Shown: positions 33,771 through 41,038 of the stretch, piece after piece
How the letters are laid out: the number at the start of each line of letters is the position of its first letter
Numbering within the stretch: the stretch's first letter is position 1
NCBI GenBank assembly: GCA_035536995.1
Contig: DATLNB010000067.1
Coordinates: forward strand, 1-64,000
Length of the DNA stretch: 64,000 nt
Reading direction: 5' to 3'
Source of the DNA: AV80 sp035536995
GTDB taxonomy: Bacteria > Verrucomicrobiota > Verrucomicrobiia > Chthoniobacterales > UBA10450
Program-made: the position numbers and the translations under genes
The notes under the pieces: model-generated
The model's input: the letters and a program-made list of their open reading frames with translations, nothing else
Databases searched by the model: none
What the model was told of the DNA's origin: nothing

Positions 33771-35834
33771 CTACACTCCGCCTTCGACGTCGGTCGCCTG
33801 CTTCCGCGCCGCCCGCGCGCGCGAAACGCGCCGCATCACCCAGCCAACCACCCCGAGAATGAGGGCCCACGGCGCGAGAAACGCGATCGCAACCCCGATC
33901 ATCCGCACGCTCCACATCAAGGCCGCGGCGCCTTGGCCGATGGTCCGGCGCAGCGTCGCCCAGATCCCGGTCTCTGCCGAGACGATGTTCCCCTGGGAGT
34001 AAACCTGGATCGAGACATCGGCCGGGGCATTGGCTTCGTCCACCTGCGAGTTCGGGCGGTCGTCCCGGCGCACGCTGACGTTTTCGACTTTGCCGAGGCC
34101 GTTCAACGCCTGCATCAAAGCGCCGTAGTTTTTCATCGGCACTCGGAGCGACACGTTTGAGTATTCGCGCCCATTCGGGTCGCGCGAGAACGACGAGCTG
34201 CGGATCCGGCCGCCCTGTTGTTCCGCGATCGCGCGGAGCTGCTTTGTCTTGTCGTTCACTTCCGGCGTCTGGATCCGGAGGGACGTCTGCTGCAGCGCGA
34301 TCTCCTGTTCGTCACGCGACAGGGTGATGTTCAGTTCCACTTTGTCCCGCTCCGTTTTTGCGGTTTCGCCAAGGCCATCGCCGCCCTGCGAGACGCGTTC
34401 GGTCGAGACTTGGAAGTTCTCGACGCGCGCCATGCCCTTGATCCGATTGATGACGGCTTCGCTTTCCTCGGGGGCGAGCAACAAACTCAACCGCGCCGAA
34501 ACACGTCCAGTGTTGTCGCGGTCGATCTGGGCAGTCGTGATCTGCACCTTGGGCGAGGCGAGCGCCTTGATCTCGTTATAGGTCTTCTCGACTTCGGTCG
34601 CGTAGAGCGACAACTGCGCGCGTTCCTTTAGCAGAAACGCCGCGGGGATGTTCATGTTCTTTTCCGCGAGAGTGATCGTCACCGTCGCGAACGCCACCTG
34701 CGAATCCATGAACTTCAGCTCGCCCTGCATGGTCTCGATCTGTTCCCGGACTCGGCCGAGCTCTTTCTCGACCTCGAGCAGGTCGGCAACTTTGTTGCTC
34801 TTCGTCTTCAGGATCTCGATGAGCCGCTGCTCCATCATCCGCGCGCTCTTCAATCGCGATTCTGTGTCGAAGTAGGCCTTCGTTACGTCCTCGGTGGTAA
34901 GCGCCTGGTTCTTCAGCTCACCGATGCCGCGCAGTTTTCCGAGAAACCGATCGAGGTTTTCCGGCAAAACTTTCACGATGATCTCGCCGCGCAGTTTGCC
35001 GTTCGCCTGTTTCTCCGAGCTGGTGGTCGAGACGTAACCTTTTTCTTCCGCGGCGAACGCCGTGATCTTTTGGATGGACTCGTCAAAGCTGCCTACTTCT
35101 AGTTCCGCGGTCGCGTTGCGGATCAGTTTCCGGTTCGCTGCAGGTCCGGGTGTTACCTGGTCAGATGGACCTTGGGCGGCCGGAGCGTCTTCCGTTTCGC
35201 TATTAGTCTCGGCCGTGGAAGCGGGAGTTTTGTCGTCCTCGAAAGCCGCCTTCTTGGATTTAGACCGGAGGGTGTCTGCACTGTAGGTCGTGACCGGCAG
35301 CTCGGTGGTTGCCTCCGGTGCTGGAGGTGGAGGCGCAGTTTGGGTCACCACATCTCGGGTCCGCCCATCAGTCTTGCTCAGCAGTCCAGGCGCCTGCTGG
35401 CTTTCGCCCGGCTTGTCCTGGTCGCTTCGATATTCCATCAGCGCAACTGATTCGTTCCGGCGCAGTTTCGGGCTGGCTGATTCCCCAGTGATCATCTTCC
35501 CCGTCTGGGCGAGGGCGAGCAGGATTGCCGCGGCCGCGGTCAGCTGCACCGCGCGGACCCGCATCAGGTCGGTGATAAGGCTGATGATTCCGGTTCGTTT
35601 CGGAACCCGGTCGCGAAAGCGCGAGACCATGCGCTGTTCGAAAGCTGGATCCGCTTTTTTCTCCGCCATCGTTTCGTTGAGGATCCTGTTCATAGTTTTT
35701 CCTTCCTGGAAAGCCTGCCGGCATTCCGCGCACTCCACCAAGTGGGCGTGGAATTCATCGCGCTCGGCGGCGGTTAGTTCATCATGGAGATCGGCCGCCA
35801 GGAGTTCGTCGAGTTGTTCGTGAATCGTAGCCAT
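33771..35834 (-). CDS. Zinc-finger anti-sigma protein with DUF4349 domains
   Basis: A 687-residue protein. The N terminus contains a ZAS-like zinc-binding motif His31-x3-Cys35-x2-Cys38 (FHAHLVECAECRQAF), typical of anti-sigma factors. A transmembrane helix follows at about residues 95-110, then a Pro/Ala/Thr-rich linker. A DUF4349 domain occurs at about residues 235-400 (KLIRNATAELEVGSFDESIQKI, then EKELGRVREQIETMQGELKFMDSQVAFATVTITL, a coiled-coil). A second similar half runs to about 620, ending in another hydrophobic segment. It starts five bases after the sigma factor gene, so it probably inhibits that sigma factor. Confidence 0.85.
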   Translation of the reverse strand: MATIHEQLDELLAADLHDELTAAERDEFHAHLVECAECRQAFQEGKTMNRILNETMAEKKADPAFEQRMVSRFRDRVPKRTGIISLITDLMRVRAVQLTAAAAILLALAQTGKMITGESASPKLRRNESVALMEYRSDQDKPGESQQAPGLLSKTDGRTRDVVTQTAPPPPAPEATTELPVTTYSADTLRSKSKKAAFEDDKTPASTAETNSETEDAPAAQGPSDQVTPGPAANRKLIRNATAELEVGSFDESIQKITAFAAEEKGYVSTTSSEKQANGKLRGEIIVKVLPENLDRFLGKLRGIGELKNQALTTEDVTKAYFDTESRLKSARMMEQRLIEILKTKSNKVADLLEVEKELGRVREQIETMQGELKFMDSQVAFATVTITLAEKNMNIPAAFLLKERAQLSLYATEVEKTYNEIKALASPKVQITTAQIDRDNTGRVSARLSLLLAPEESEAVINRIKGMARVENFQVSTERVSQGGDGLGETAKTERDKVELNITLSRDEQEIALQQTSLRIQTPEVNDKTKQLRAIAEQQGGRIRSSSFSRDPNGREYSNVSLRVPMKNYGALMQALNGLGKVENVSVRRDDRPNSQVDEANAPADVSIQVYSQGNIVSAETGIWATLRRTIGQGAAALMWSVRMIGVAIAFLAPWALILGVVGWVMRRVSRARAARKQATDVEGGV

Positions 35835-35839
35835 ATCCC

Positions 35840-36388
35840 TTATCCAATTGCGGCCAGGGCCGGTTTAAGTTGTTTCCGCATCCGTCCAAGGGCACGGCCG
35901 AGAATTCCGCGCAACGCTCCGTTCGTCAGGCCAAGGGTCTGCTCGATCGTGCCGTAATCGAGGTCTTCGAAATAGCGCAGCGTAACGGCGGCGCGGTGCA
36001 ACTCCGGCAACTGGGCGAGGGCTGAGCGGACCTCGCCATCGAGGTCCGCTCTTTCCCCTGTTGCTGCACCCTCGAACGTAACCACTTCGTTCGATTCAAA
36101 GTCTTCCGGGAGCGGCTCCGGACGGCGTTTCCGGGCCAGGTCCCGGGCCCGGTGCCGGGCGATGGTCGAAAGCCAGGCCGGCAATTTCGCCGAGTCCCGA
36201 ATCCGCCAGCGCGATTTCCACGCTTTGACGAAAGTGTCCTGGACGACGTCTTCCGCTTCCTCGCGGTTTTGCAAGACGCCGTAAGCGATGGCGAACAGGT
36301 TCCGGCTCGTCAGGCGAATTACCCTCTCGAAACTCTCCCGGTCGCCCTGGACGGCGGCCCGGTAAATAGCGTGTTCGGCTGTGTCCAT
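35840..36388 (-). CDS. ECF-type RNA polymerase sigma factor
   Basis: A 182-residue sigma-70 family protein of ECF size. Region 2 is at about residues 15-85 (FAIAYGVLQNREEAEDVVQDTFVKAWKS, then KLPAWLSTIARHRARDLARK), and region 4 at about 118-175 (LAQLPELHRAAVTLRYFEDLDYGTIEQTLGLTNGALRGILGRALGRMRK). It is transcribed just upstream of the zinc-finger/DUF4349 gene with a five-base gap, so the two form a regulator pair. The signal is unknown. Confidence 0.93.
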   Translation of the reverse strand: MDTAEHAIYRAAVQGDRESFERVIRLTSRNLFAIAYGVLQNREEAEDVVQDTFVKAWKSRWRIRDSAKLPAWLSTIARHRARDLARKRRPEPLPEDFESNEVVTFEGAATGERADLDGEVRSALAQLPELHRAAVTLRYFEDLDYGTIEQTLGLTNGALRGILGRALGRMRKQLKPALAAIG

Positions 36389-36450
36389 TTTCGTCGATCT
36401 ACCAGCCTAGACGCACGAGGTAGCGATTCCGCGCGAAAAAAGTTTCGCCC

Positions 36451-36561
36451 TGTAGCGGCGGTCTATGACCGCCGACGGATCCGGATAGGGCGCGTTCGGC
36501 GGTTATGCGGCGCGGAAGCCAGCCGGAGCTAACGGGTCGGCGGTCATAGACCGCCGCTACA
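36451..36561. repeat. GTAGCGGCGGTCTATGACC-family repeat pair
   Basis: TGTAGCGGCGGTCTATGACC at 36451-36474 is inverted at 36538-36561 (GGTCATAGACCGCCGCTACA). Both halves are hairpins. It fills the gap between the L,D-transpeptidase stop, which begins two bases later, and the sigma factor gene. Confidence 0.8.
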
Positions 36562-36562
36562 G

Positions 36563-37576
36563 CTACCTGAAAATCGAAACTGGGTTCCCCACCGTCACCA
36601 GCTCCTTCACCCGGGCCGCGTCCCAGTTCGCGGTTCGAATACAGCCGTGGCTCGCAGCCCGGCCGATCGTCTCGGGATTGTTCGTCCCGTGAATGCCGAC
36701 GTGCGGCTTGTTCAACCCCATCCAGAGAACGCCGACCGGGTTGTTGGGTCCCGGCGGCAGATTGTAAAACACGCTCGATTTTTCGCCGTGATTGAGCACG
36801 CCTTCGTCGTGCCGAAATACCGGGAGCGTTGCAATCCCGAGGATTTTCCAGAGCCCCATCGGCGCCGGCAGGGACGCGGATCCGGGCGTAATCGGGAATT
36901 CGGCCACCAACTGCTTGTCGTCGTAGATGAGGAGAAACCGGTCCTTCGTATCGATATAGATTTTCCGGTTCACAAAGGCGGGGTTTTTCTCGAGGAAACC
37001 TTCCTTCAAATCCTCGACTTTGAACGGGAGGACGTTCGGGACTTTCACCGCGTCGCCGACCTTGAGGTCCTCCATCTTCAGCTCGGGATTGATCTTCTTC
37101 AGGAAATCCTCCGCGGAATGGTAGCGCTCGGCGATGAACTCGAGGAGCGAGCCATACTTCATCTTCTTCAGCTTCGATTGCTCGGACGGTTTGCTCGCGG
37201 TCTCACCCACGAAGTTCAGGGCTTCCTCCGGAATCACGTAGTTGGTGTACGTTTCCGGAACCTGCTCGAGAAGCGAGGAATCGATGCCGCCCGTTTCAGC
37301 CATTCCGTGGGCGCGCTTGTAATGGACGAGGGCCTTGCGGAAGAACTCGCCCATTCGGCCATCGATCTTGCCCGGGCCAAAGCAGTTGTTATCGAGAAAA
37401 ATCTGGAGCTTAACGCTGGTCTCCTCGTCGTAATTCGGAAGGGCGACGGGGATGGTTCCCTGGGCGGTCGCTTTCGGCTTATCGGGCTTCGGTCCAGGAG
37501 TCGGTGATGTTTTAGGCGCGGGCTTTGCCGCGAGCGCAACGATCGCCGCAAGCAGAATCAAAATTCGGAAATGCAT
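36563..37576 (-). CDS. L,D-transpeptidase (YkuD) with peptidoglycan-binding-like region
   Basis: A 337-residue secreted protein starting MHFRILILLAAIVALAAKP, a signal peptide. A segment at about residues 45-115 resembles a peptidoglycan-binding domain (SVKLQIFLDNNCFGPGKIDGRMGEFFRKALVHYKRAHG), followed by a LysM-like segment. The YkuD catalytic domain spans about 205-337 with HGTNNPETIGRAASHGCIR; the nucleophile is Cys312. It would cross-link peptidoglycan or attach lipoproteins. Another L,D-transpeptidase is at 50204. The start at 37576 is preferred to an upstream Met because it gives the signal peptide. Confidence 0.92.
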   Translation of the reverse strand: MHFRILILLAAIVALAAKPAPKTSPTPGPKPDKPKATAQGTIPVALPNYDEETSVKLQIFLDNNCFGPGKIDGRMGEFFRKALVHYKRAHGMAETGGIDSSLLEQVPETYTNYVIPEEALNFVGETASKPSEQSKLKKMKYGSLLEFIAERYHSAEDFLKKINPELKMEDLKVGDAVKVPNVLPFKVEDLKEGFLEKNPAFVNRKIYIDTKDRFLLIYDDKQLVAEFPITPGSASLPAPMGLWKILGIATLPVFRHDEGVLNHGEKSSVFYNLPPGPNNPVGVLWMGLNKPHVGIHGTNNPETIGRAASHGCIRTANWDAARVKELVTVGNPVSIFR

Positions 37577-37620
37577 CGGCGAAGTAATCGACTGGAATCG
37601 TCGCGCAAGCAACCAAACCC

Positions 37621-38661
37621 TCAGCGAGCGTTGCCTGCCGGGAACATGACCTTGTTCGGCTCGGCATTGAGGGCCGCGAGCAACTTCGGAATCAGGCGTG
37701 TCTTGATTGAACCGGCTTCCCGCGGAGGAACGACGTAACGCACAATCGCGTCGATCCAGGTTAGTTCGTCCACGCGGAAGAAGACGCGTGGATGAGCGCG
37801 CACCTCGAGCTCGTTGACCGGCGTCTTGGCGAGCAAATCGCGGTAGAGGCTGACTCGTTCCTGCATCTCCTCCCCGATCTCTTCTTCAACGATCCGCTCC
37901 ATCGTTTGGGCCACGAACTGGAGATCGCTTTGATAGGCGATCTGGAATTTGATCTCGTTCCAGACGTACGGAAACAAGGGCCACGAATAGTTGTAGACCA
38001 TCGTGTCGAGGACTTTCGCGTTTGGAAATTTGATCACCCGGCCGGTGGGATGGTCGGTTGAAAGAAATGATCCTCCGAACTCCCACAGGGTGGTGTCGAT
38101 GTAACTGACATCGATGACGTCGCCGGTGGCGTCTCCGATCTTGATCCGGTCCCCGACGCGGTAAGGCCTCCGGACGAGGATGTAGATCCAGCCAATGAAA
38201 CTCGACATCGGCGTTTGCACGGACAAGCCGACGACGATCGAGACCACCCCGACGGAGATGAGAGCCGTGTACCAGTTCGCGAAAAAGATCGAGAGGCCGA
38301 TGAAGACGATGACGATGGCGGTGACCAGCTTGAGAATGCGCCGGAGCGTGAACGTGGTGGAGGCGTCTTCGATTCGCCCGATGCCGTAAACTGAAATGGC
38401 CTTGGCGATGGCGAGAACGACGACGATGAAGACGGTCGCCCGCGTCGCGCGCTGGAGCACGTCGAGATGAATTTGCGGCAGGGGAATCCATTTCAAACCG
38501 AGCAACAGCGATACGGCGGCGCACCCGAGGAGCACCAGGATATGGGTCCCGAACCAGAACTTGTCCCTGGTCTGTGCCTTGATTTTCGGCTTCCCGCCCG
38601 TTTGCGCGAGCGCCTCGCGCACGTCGGTCTTCTGCTTCAGCTGGGTGAGGGTCTCCGGCAT
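37621..38661 (-). CDS. MscS-family mechanosensitive channel
   Basis: A 346-residue membrane protein. Three or four helices fall at residues 38-60, 72-95, 105-130 and the pore-lining segment 130-160 (TALISVGVVSIVVGLSVQTPMSSFIGWIYILV). The MscS beta domain follows (RRPYRVGDRIKIGDATGDVIDVSYIDTTLWEFGG), and a C-terminal alpha-beta region from about 235. It would open during hypo-osmotic shock. It is upstream of, and in the same direction as, the L,D-transpeptidase gene. Confidence 0.92.
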   Translation of the reverse strand: MPETLTQLKQKTDVREALAQTGGKPKIKAQTRDKFWFGTHILVLLGCAAVSLLLGLKWIPLPQIHLDVLQRATRATVFIVVVLAIAKAISVYGIGRIEDASTTFTLRRILKLVTAIVIVFIGLSIFFANWYTALISVGVVSIVVGLSVQTPMSSFIGWIYILVRRPYRVGDRIKIGDATGDVIDVSYIDTTLWEFGGSFLSTDHPTGRVIKFPNAKVLDTMVYNYSWPLFPYVWNEIKFQIAYQSDLQFVAQTMERIVEEEIGEEMQERVSLYRDLLAKTPVNELEVRAHPRVFFRVDELTWIDAIVRYVVPPREAGSIKTRLIPKLLAALNAEPNKVMFPAGNAR

Positions 38662-38882
38662 ACATTAGGGAATCGAAGGACCGCGCTTGTATGACCGCCC
38701 GGGGGTCTCAAAAGCGTTGTCAACGAGAGGCTGGCCCAGCACACGGAGGGACCTCCCAAGGGCCCAGGCGATCACGCAATCCCACCCGCAGCTCCTTCTT
38801 CACGCCGATCTCGGTGTATCGCGTCAGCGGTATTCGCGTGACCGTTCTTGCCGCTGCGGGATCAGTAGCCGCCGAGGCCGCT
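38662..38882. other. Gap between mscS-like gene and treZ with possible structured RNA
   Basis: This 221-base stretch has no credible start-stop gene. CCCGCAGC at 38785-38792 pairs with GCTGCGGG at 38853-38860, and the enclosed 60 bases contain further complementary pieces (AGCGG/CCGCT). An open frame on the minus strand crosses it but begins inside treZ and has no recognisable product. A structured RNA or a relic is possible. Confidence 0.3.
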
Positions 38883-40823
38883 TTATATCTTGCGCAGCTT
38901 GAGTTTTCGTCGCGGCTTTGTTTCCGGGATTGCGCGAAGAGCAATCGCGGATTCGGCCGGAAGGATCCAGCCATCGTCCGAGAATGGCGCCTTCACGCCC
39001 GGGCCGCCGTAACGTTCGTTGTCGCTCGACCAGAGCAGCTCCCACTCGCAATTCCAAGGCGCCGCCAGCAACGGTTCGGGACCCGGAATGAAAGGCTGTT
39101 CGGGGCCAAGATTTACCACCAGAAGGCGATCGTCATTTTGTTCTCCGAAATAGCGCAGGACAAAACTCTTTTCCCCGACAACAGCGCCGTCCACTCCGCC
39201 CGGAATCTGTTTTTGGAAGCGCGAGTCCTCATGCCGCAGGCGGAGCAAGTCGCAGTGCAGATCGTAGAATGGCCGCATCGTCTCACGTTCAGCGAAGTTC
39301 AACTTACAGCGCTCGAACGTCTCGCGGCGCGCGGGCACAGGAAGGGTTTCGACAATCTCGGGAGAGCGAATCGAGGGGAATTGCTGGAGGAATTCGAACC
39401 GCCCTTTCCGGATGGCCTCCTTCAAGTTGTCGTCGCCGATATCGGCAAAAAATACGAACGGCGCGCTTGCTCCGAATTCCTCGCCCTGGAAAAGCAGCGG
39501 TGTTCCTGGTCCCAGCAGAAGAAGCCCGGTCAGGGCGCGATAGACACCTGGCGAACTATCGAAACGCATGCGCTGTCCCTGGGCGCTGTTCGACACCTGG
39601 TCGTGGTTTTCCAGATACCAAACGAACGCCTCGGGTGGCGCGCCGAAGGTCGGCATGCCGCGCTCGGCCTGGTGCGACCAATAGGTTTGGCCCTGGAAAA
39701 GATAGCCGTACTTCAGGGCCGAAATGAATTCCTGCGGGCGTCCGCGGAAATCCGAATAATACGCCTCGTGCCGCCCGGTCAACGCAACGTAGGCGCTATG
39801 GTGCAGGTCGTCGTTCCAGACCCCGTCGAAATCGTCGCCACGGCGCTCCCGCGGCCAGAGCAGTTTCGCCTCCTGGTTTTCGTTTTCCGCCACCAGAATG
39901 ATCGAGCGCTCGCTGGCCACCTTGCGCGCGGCGCGTCCAATCGCGCCGACCACGTGTTCGTCCGATTCATCCTGAATGCTCTGGGTCGCGTCGAAACGGA
40001 AGCCGTCGAAATGAAATTCGTCGATCCAGTAACAACCGTTGCTGATGAAAAATTCGCGGACCGGTGCGGAATTGTCGCCGTCGAAGTTAATCGAATCGCC
40101 CCAGTCATTGCCCCGTTCGCGATGGAGATAATCAGCCGAATAAATGCCAAGGTAATTTCCGTCCGGGCCGAAGTGGTTATAGACGACGTCCAGGATGACG
40201 GCCAGGCCTAACGAGTGGGCGTGATCGATGAAAGCCCGGAGATCGTCGGGCGCTCCGTAAAGACGGGTCGGCGCGAACAGGTCGACCCCGTCATAACCCC
40301 AGCCGTATTCCCCTGGGAAATCCGCGACCGGCATCATCTCGATGACCGTGATCCCGATCCGTTTCAACTCCGCCAGTTCCGTCATGGCGGCGCGCCAGGT
40401 GCCTTCAGCGGTGAACGTGCCGATATGCATTTCGTAAATGACCTGGCCCGCCATCCTGATCCCTTTCCAGGATTGGTCGGTCCAATTGAAGCTCGCCGGA
40501 TTGACGACGCACGACGGCCCGTGTGGTCCTTCCGGTTGAAAACGCGACGCCGGATCAGGGTAGAGATTCCCTTCGCCGTTTAAGCGGAAACGATAGAGCG
40601 TTCCGGCTTCAGCCTGGATTGCGCCCGAGAAATAGCCTCCTTCTTCGCGGTCGAGCGCATGAAATGTGGCAGGGGATTTTTCGCCGTGCCCATCCCTCCA
40701 TTTCCCTTCCACCGCCACCTCGAGCGTCTCGGCTTTCGGAGCCCAAATTCGGAAATGGACGCGCCCGTCCCCGATCAACTCCGCCCCGATCGGGTAGCGG
40801 CGCTCCATTGTTTTCTGCGTCAT
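38883..40823 (-). CDS. treZ: Malto-oligosyltrehalose trehalohydrolase
   Basis: A 646-residue GH13 enzyme that releases trehalose from maltooligosyl-trehalose. Residues 8-110 are the N-terminal carbohydrate-binding-like domain (YPIGAELIGDGRVHFRIWAPKAETLEV). The barrel contains EMHIGTFT (131-138), VIEMMPVADFPGEYGWGYDGVDLFAP, DGFRFDAT with nucleophile Asp278, VAENENQE with acid Glu313, and LENHDQVSN with Asp408. The start at 40823 gives the usual MTQKTMERRYPIG; upstream Met codons lie in a repeat. The partner gene treY is not in the window. Confidence 0.93.
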   Translation of the reverse strand: MTQKTMERRYPIGAELIGDGRVHFRIWAPKAETLEVAVEGKWRDGHGEKSPATFHALDREEGGYFSGAIQAEAGTLYRFRLNGEGNLYPDPASRFQPEGPHGPSCVVNPASFNWTDQSWKGIRMAGQVIYEMHIGTFTAEGTWRAAMTELAELKRIGITVIEMMPVADFPGEYGWGYDGVDLFAPTRLYGAPDDLRAFIDHAHSLGLAVILDVVYNHFGPDGNYLGIYSADYLHRERGNDWGDSINFDGDNSAPVREFFISNGCYWIDEFHFDGFRFDATQSIQDESDEHVVGAIGRAARKVASERSIILVAENENQEAKLLWPRERRGDDFDGVWNDDLHHSAYVALTGRHEAYYSDFRGRPQEFISALKYGYLFQGQTYWSHQAERGMPTFGAPPEAFVWYLENHDQVSNSAQGQRMRFDSSPGVYRALTGLLLLGPGTPLLFQGEEFGASAPFVFFADIGDDNLKEAIRKGRFEFLQQFPSIRSPEIVETLPVPARRETFERCKLNFAERETMRPFYDLHCDLLRLRHEDSRFQKQIPGGVDGAVVGEKSFVLRYFGEQNDDRLLVVNLGPEQPFIPGPEPLLAAPWNCEWELLWSSDNERYGGPGVKAPFSDDGWILPAESAIALRAIPETKPRRKLKLRKI

Positions 40824-40874
40824 CCCAACCCTTCGCTCGACGCTGATAGTATGGTCGTGCATGATTTCGGTTTT

Positions 40875-40961
40875 AGGTGGATCGCGTGCTCCGTCGCGCG
40901 ATTGCGTTGCGGTCATGCAGCAAGGGCAACTCCCACCGAGCGCGGAGCGCTCGATCCACCT
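40875..40961. repeat. AGGTGGATCGCGTGCTCC repeat pair
   Basis: AGGTGGATCGCGTGCTCCGT at 40875-40901 is inverted at 40937-40961 (GCGGAGCGCTCGATCCACCT). It fills the divergent gap between treZ and the fusion oxidoreductase gene; only this copy is in the window. Confidence 0.7.
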
Positions 40962-41038
40962 GTCTCATCGATGCGTTCATGATTATTTCGCTTTCGGCCG
41001 CGGGAGCGCGGAGCTAGAAAAGCAGCGCGGAGTTCGCG

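Noticed and set aside
38691..40211. 506-residue open frame on the plus strand antisense to treZ
   Set aside because: It is a codon-bias shadow of treZ, whose GH13 motifs are complete; the antisense product has no recognisable domain.
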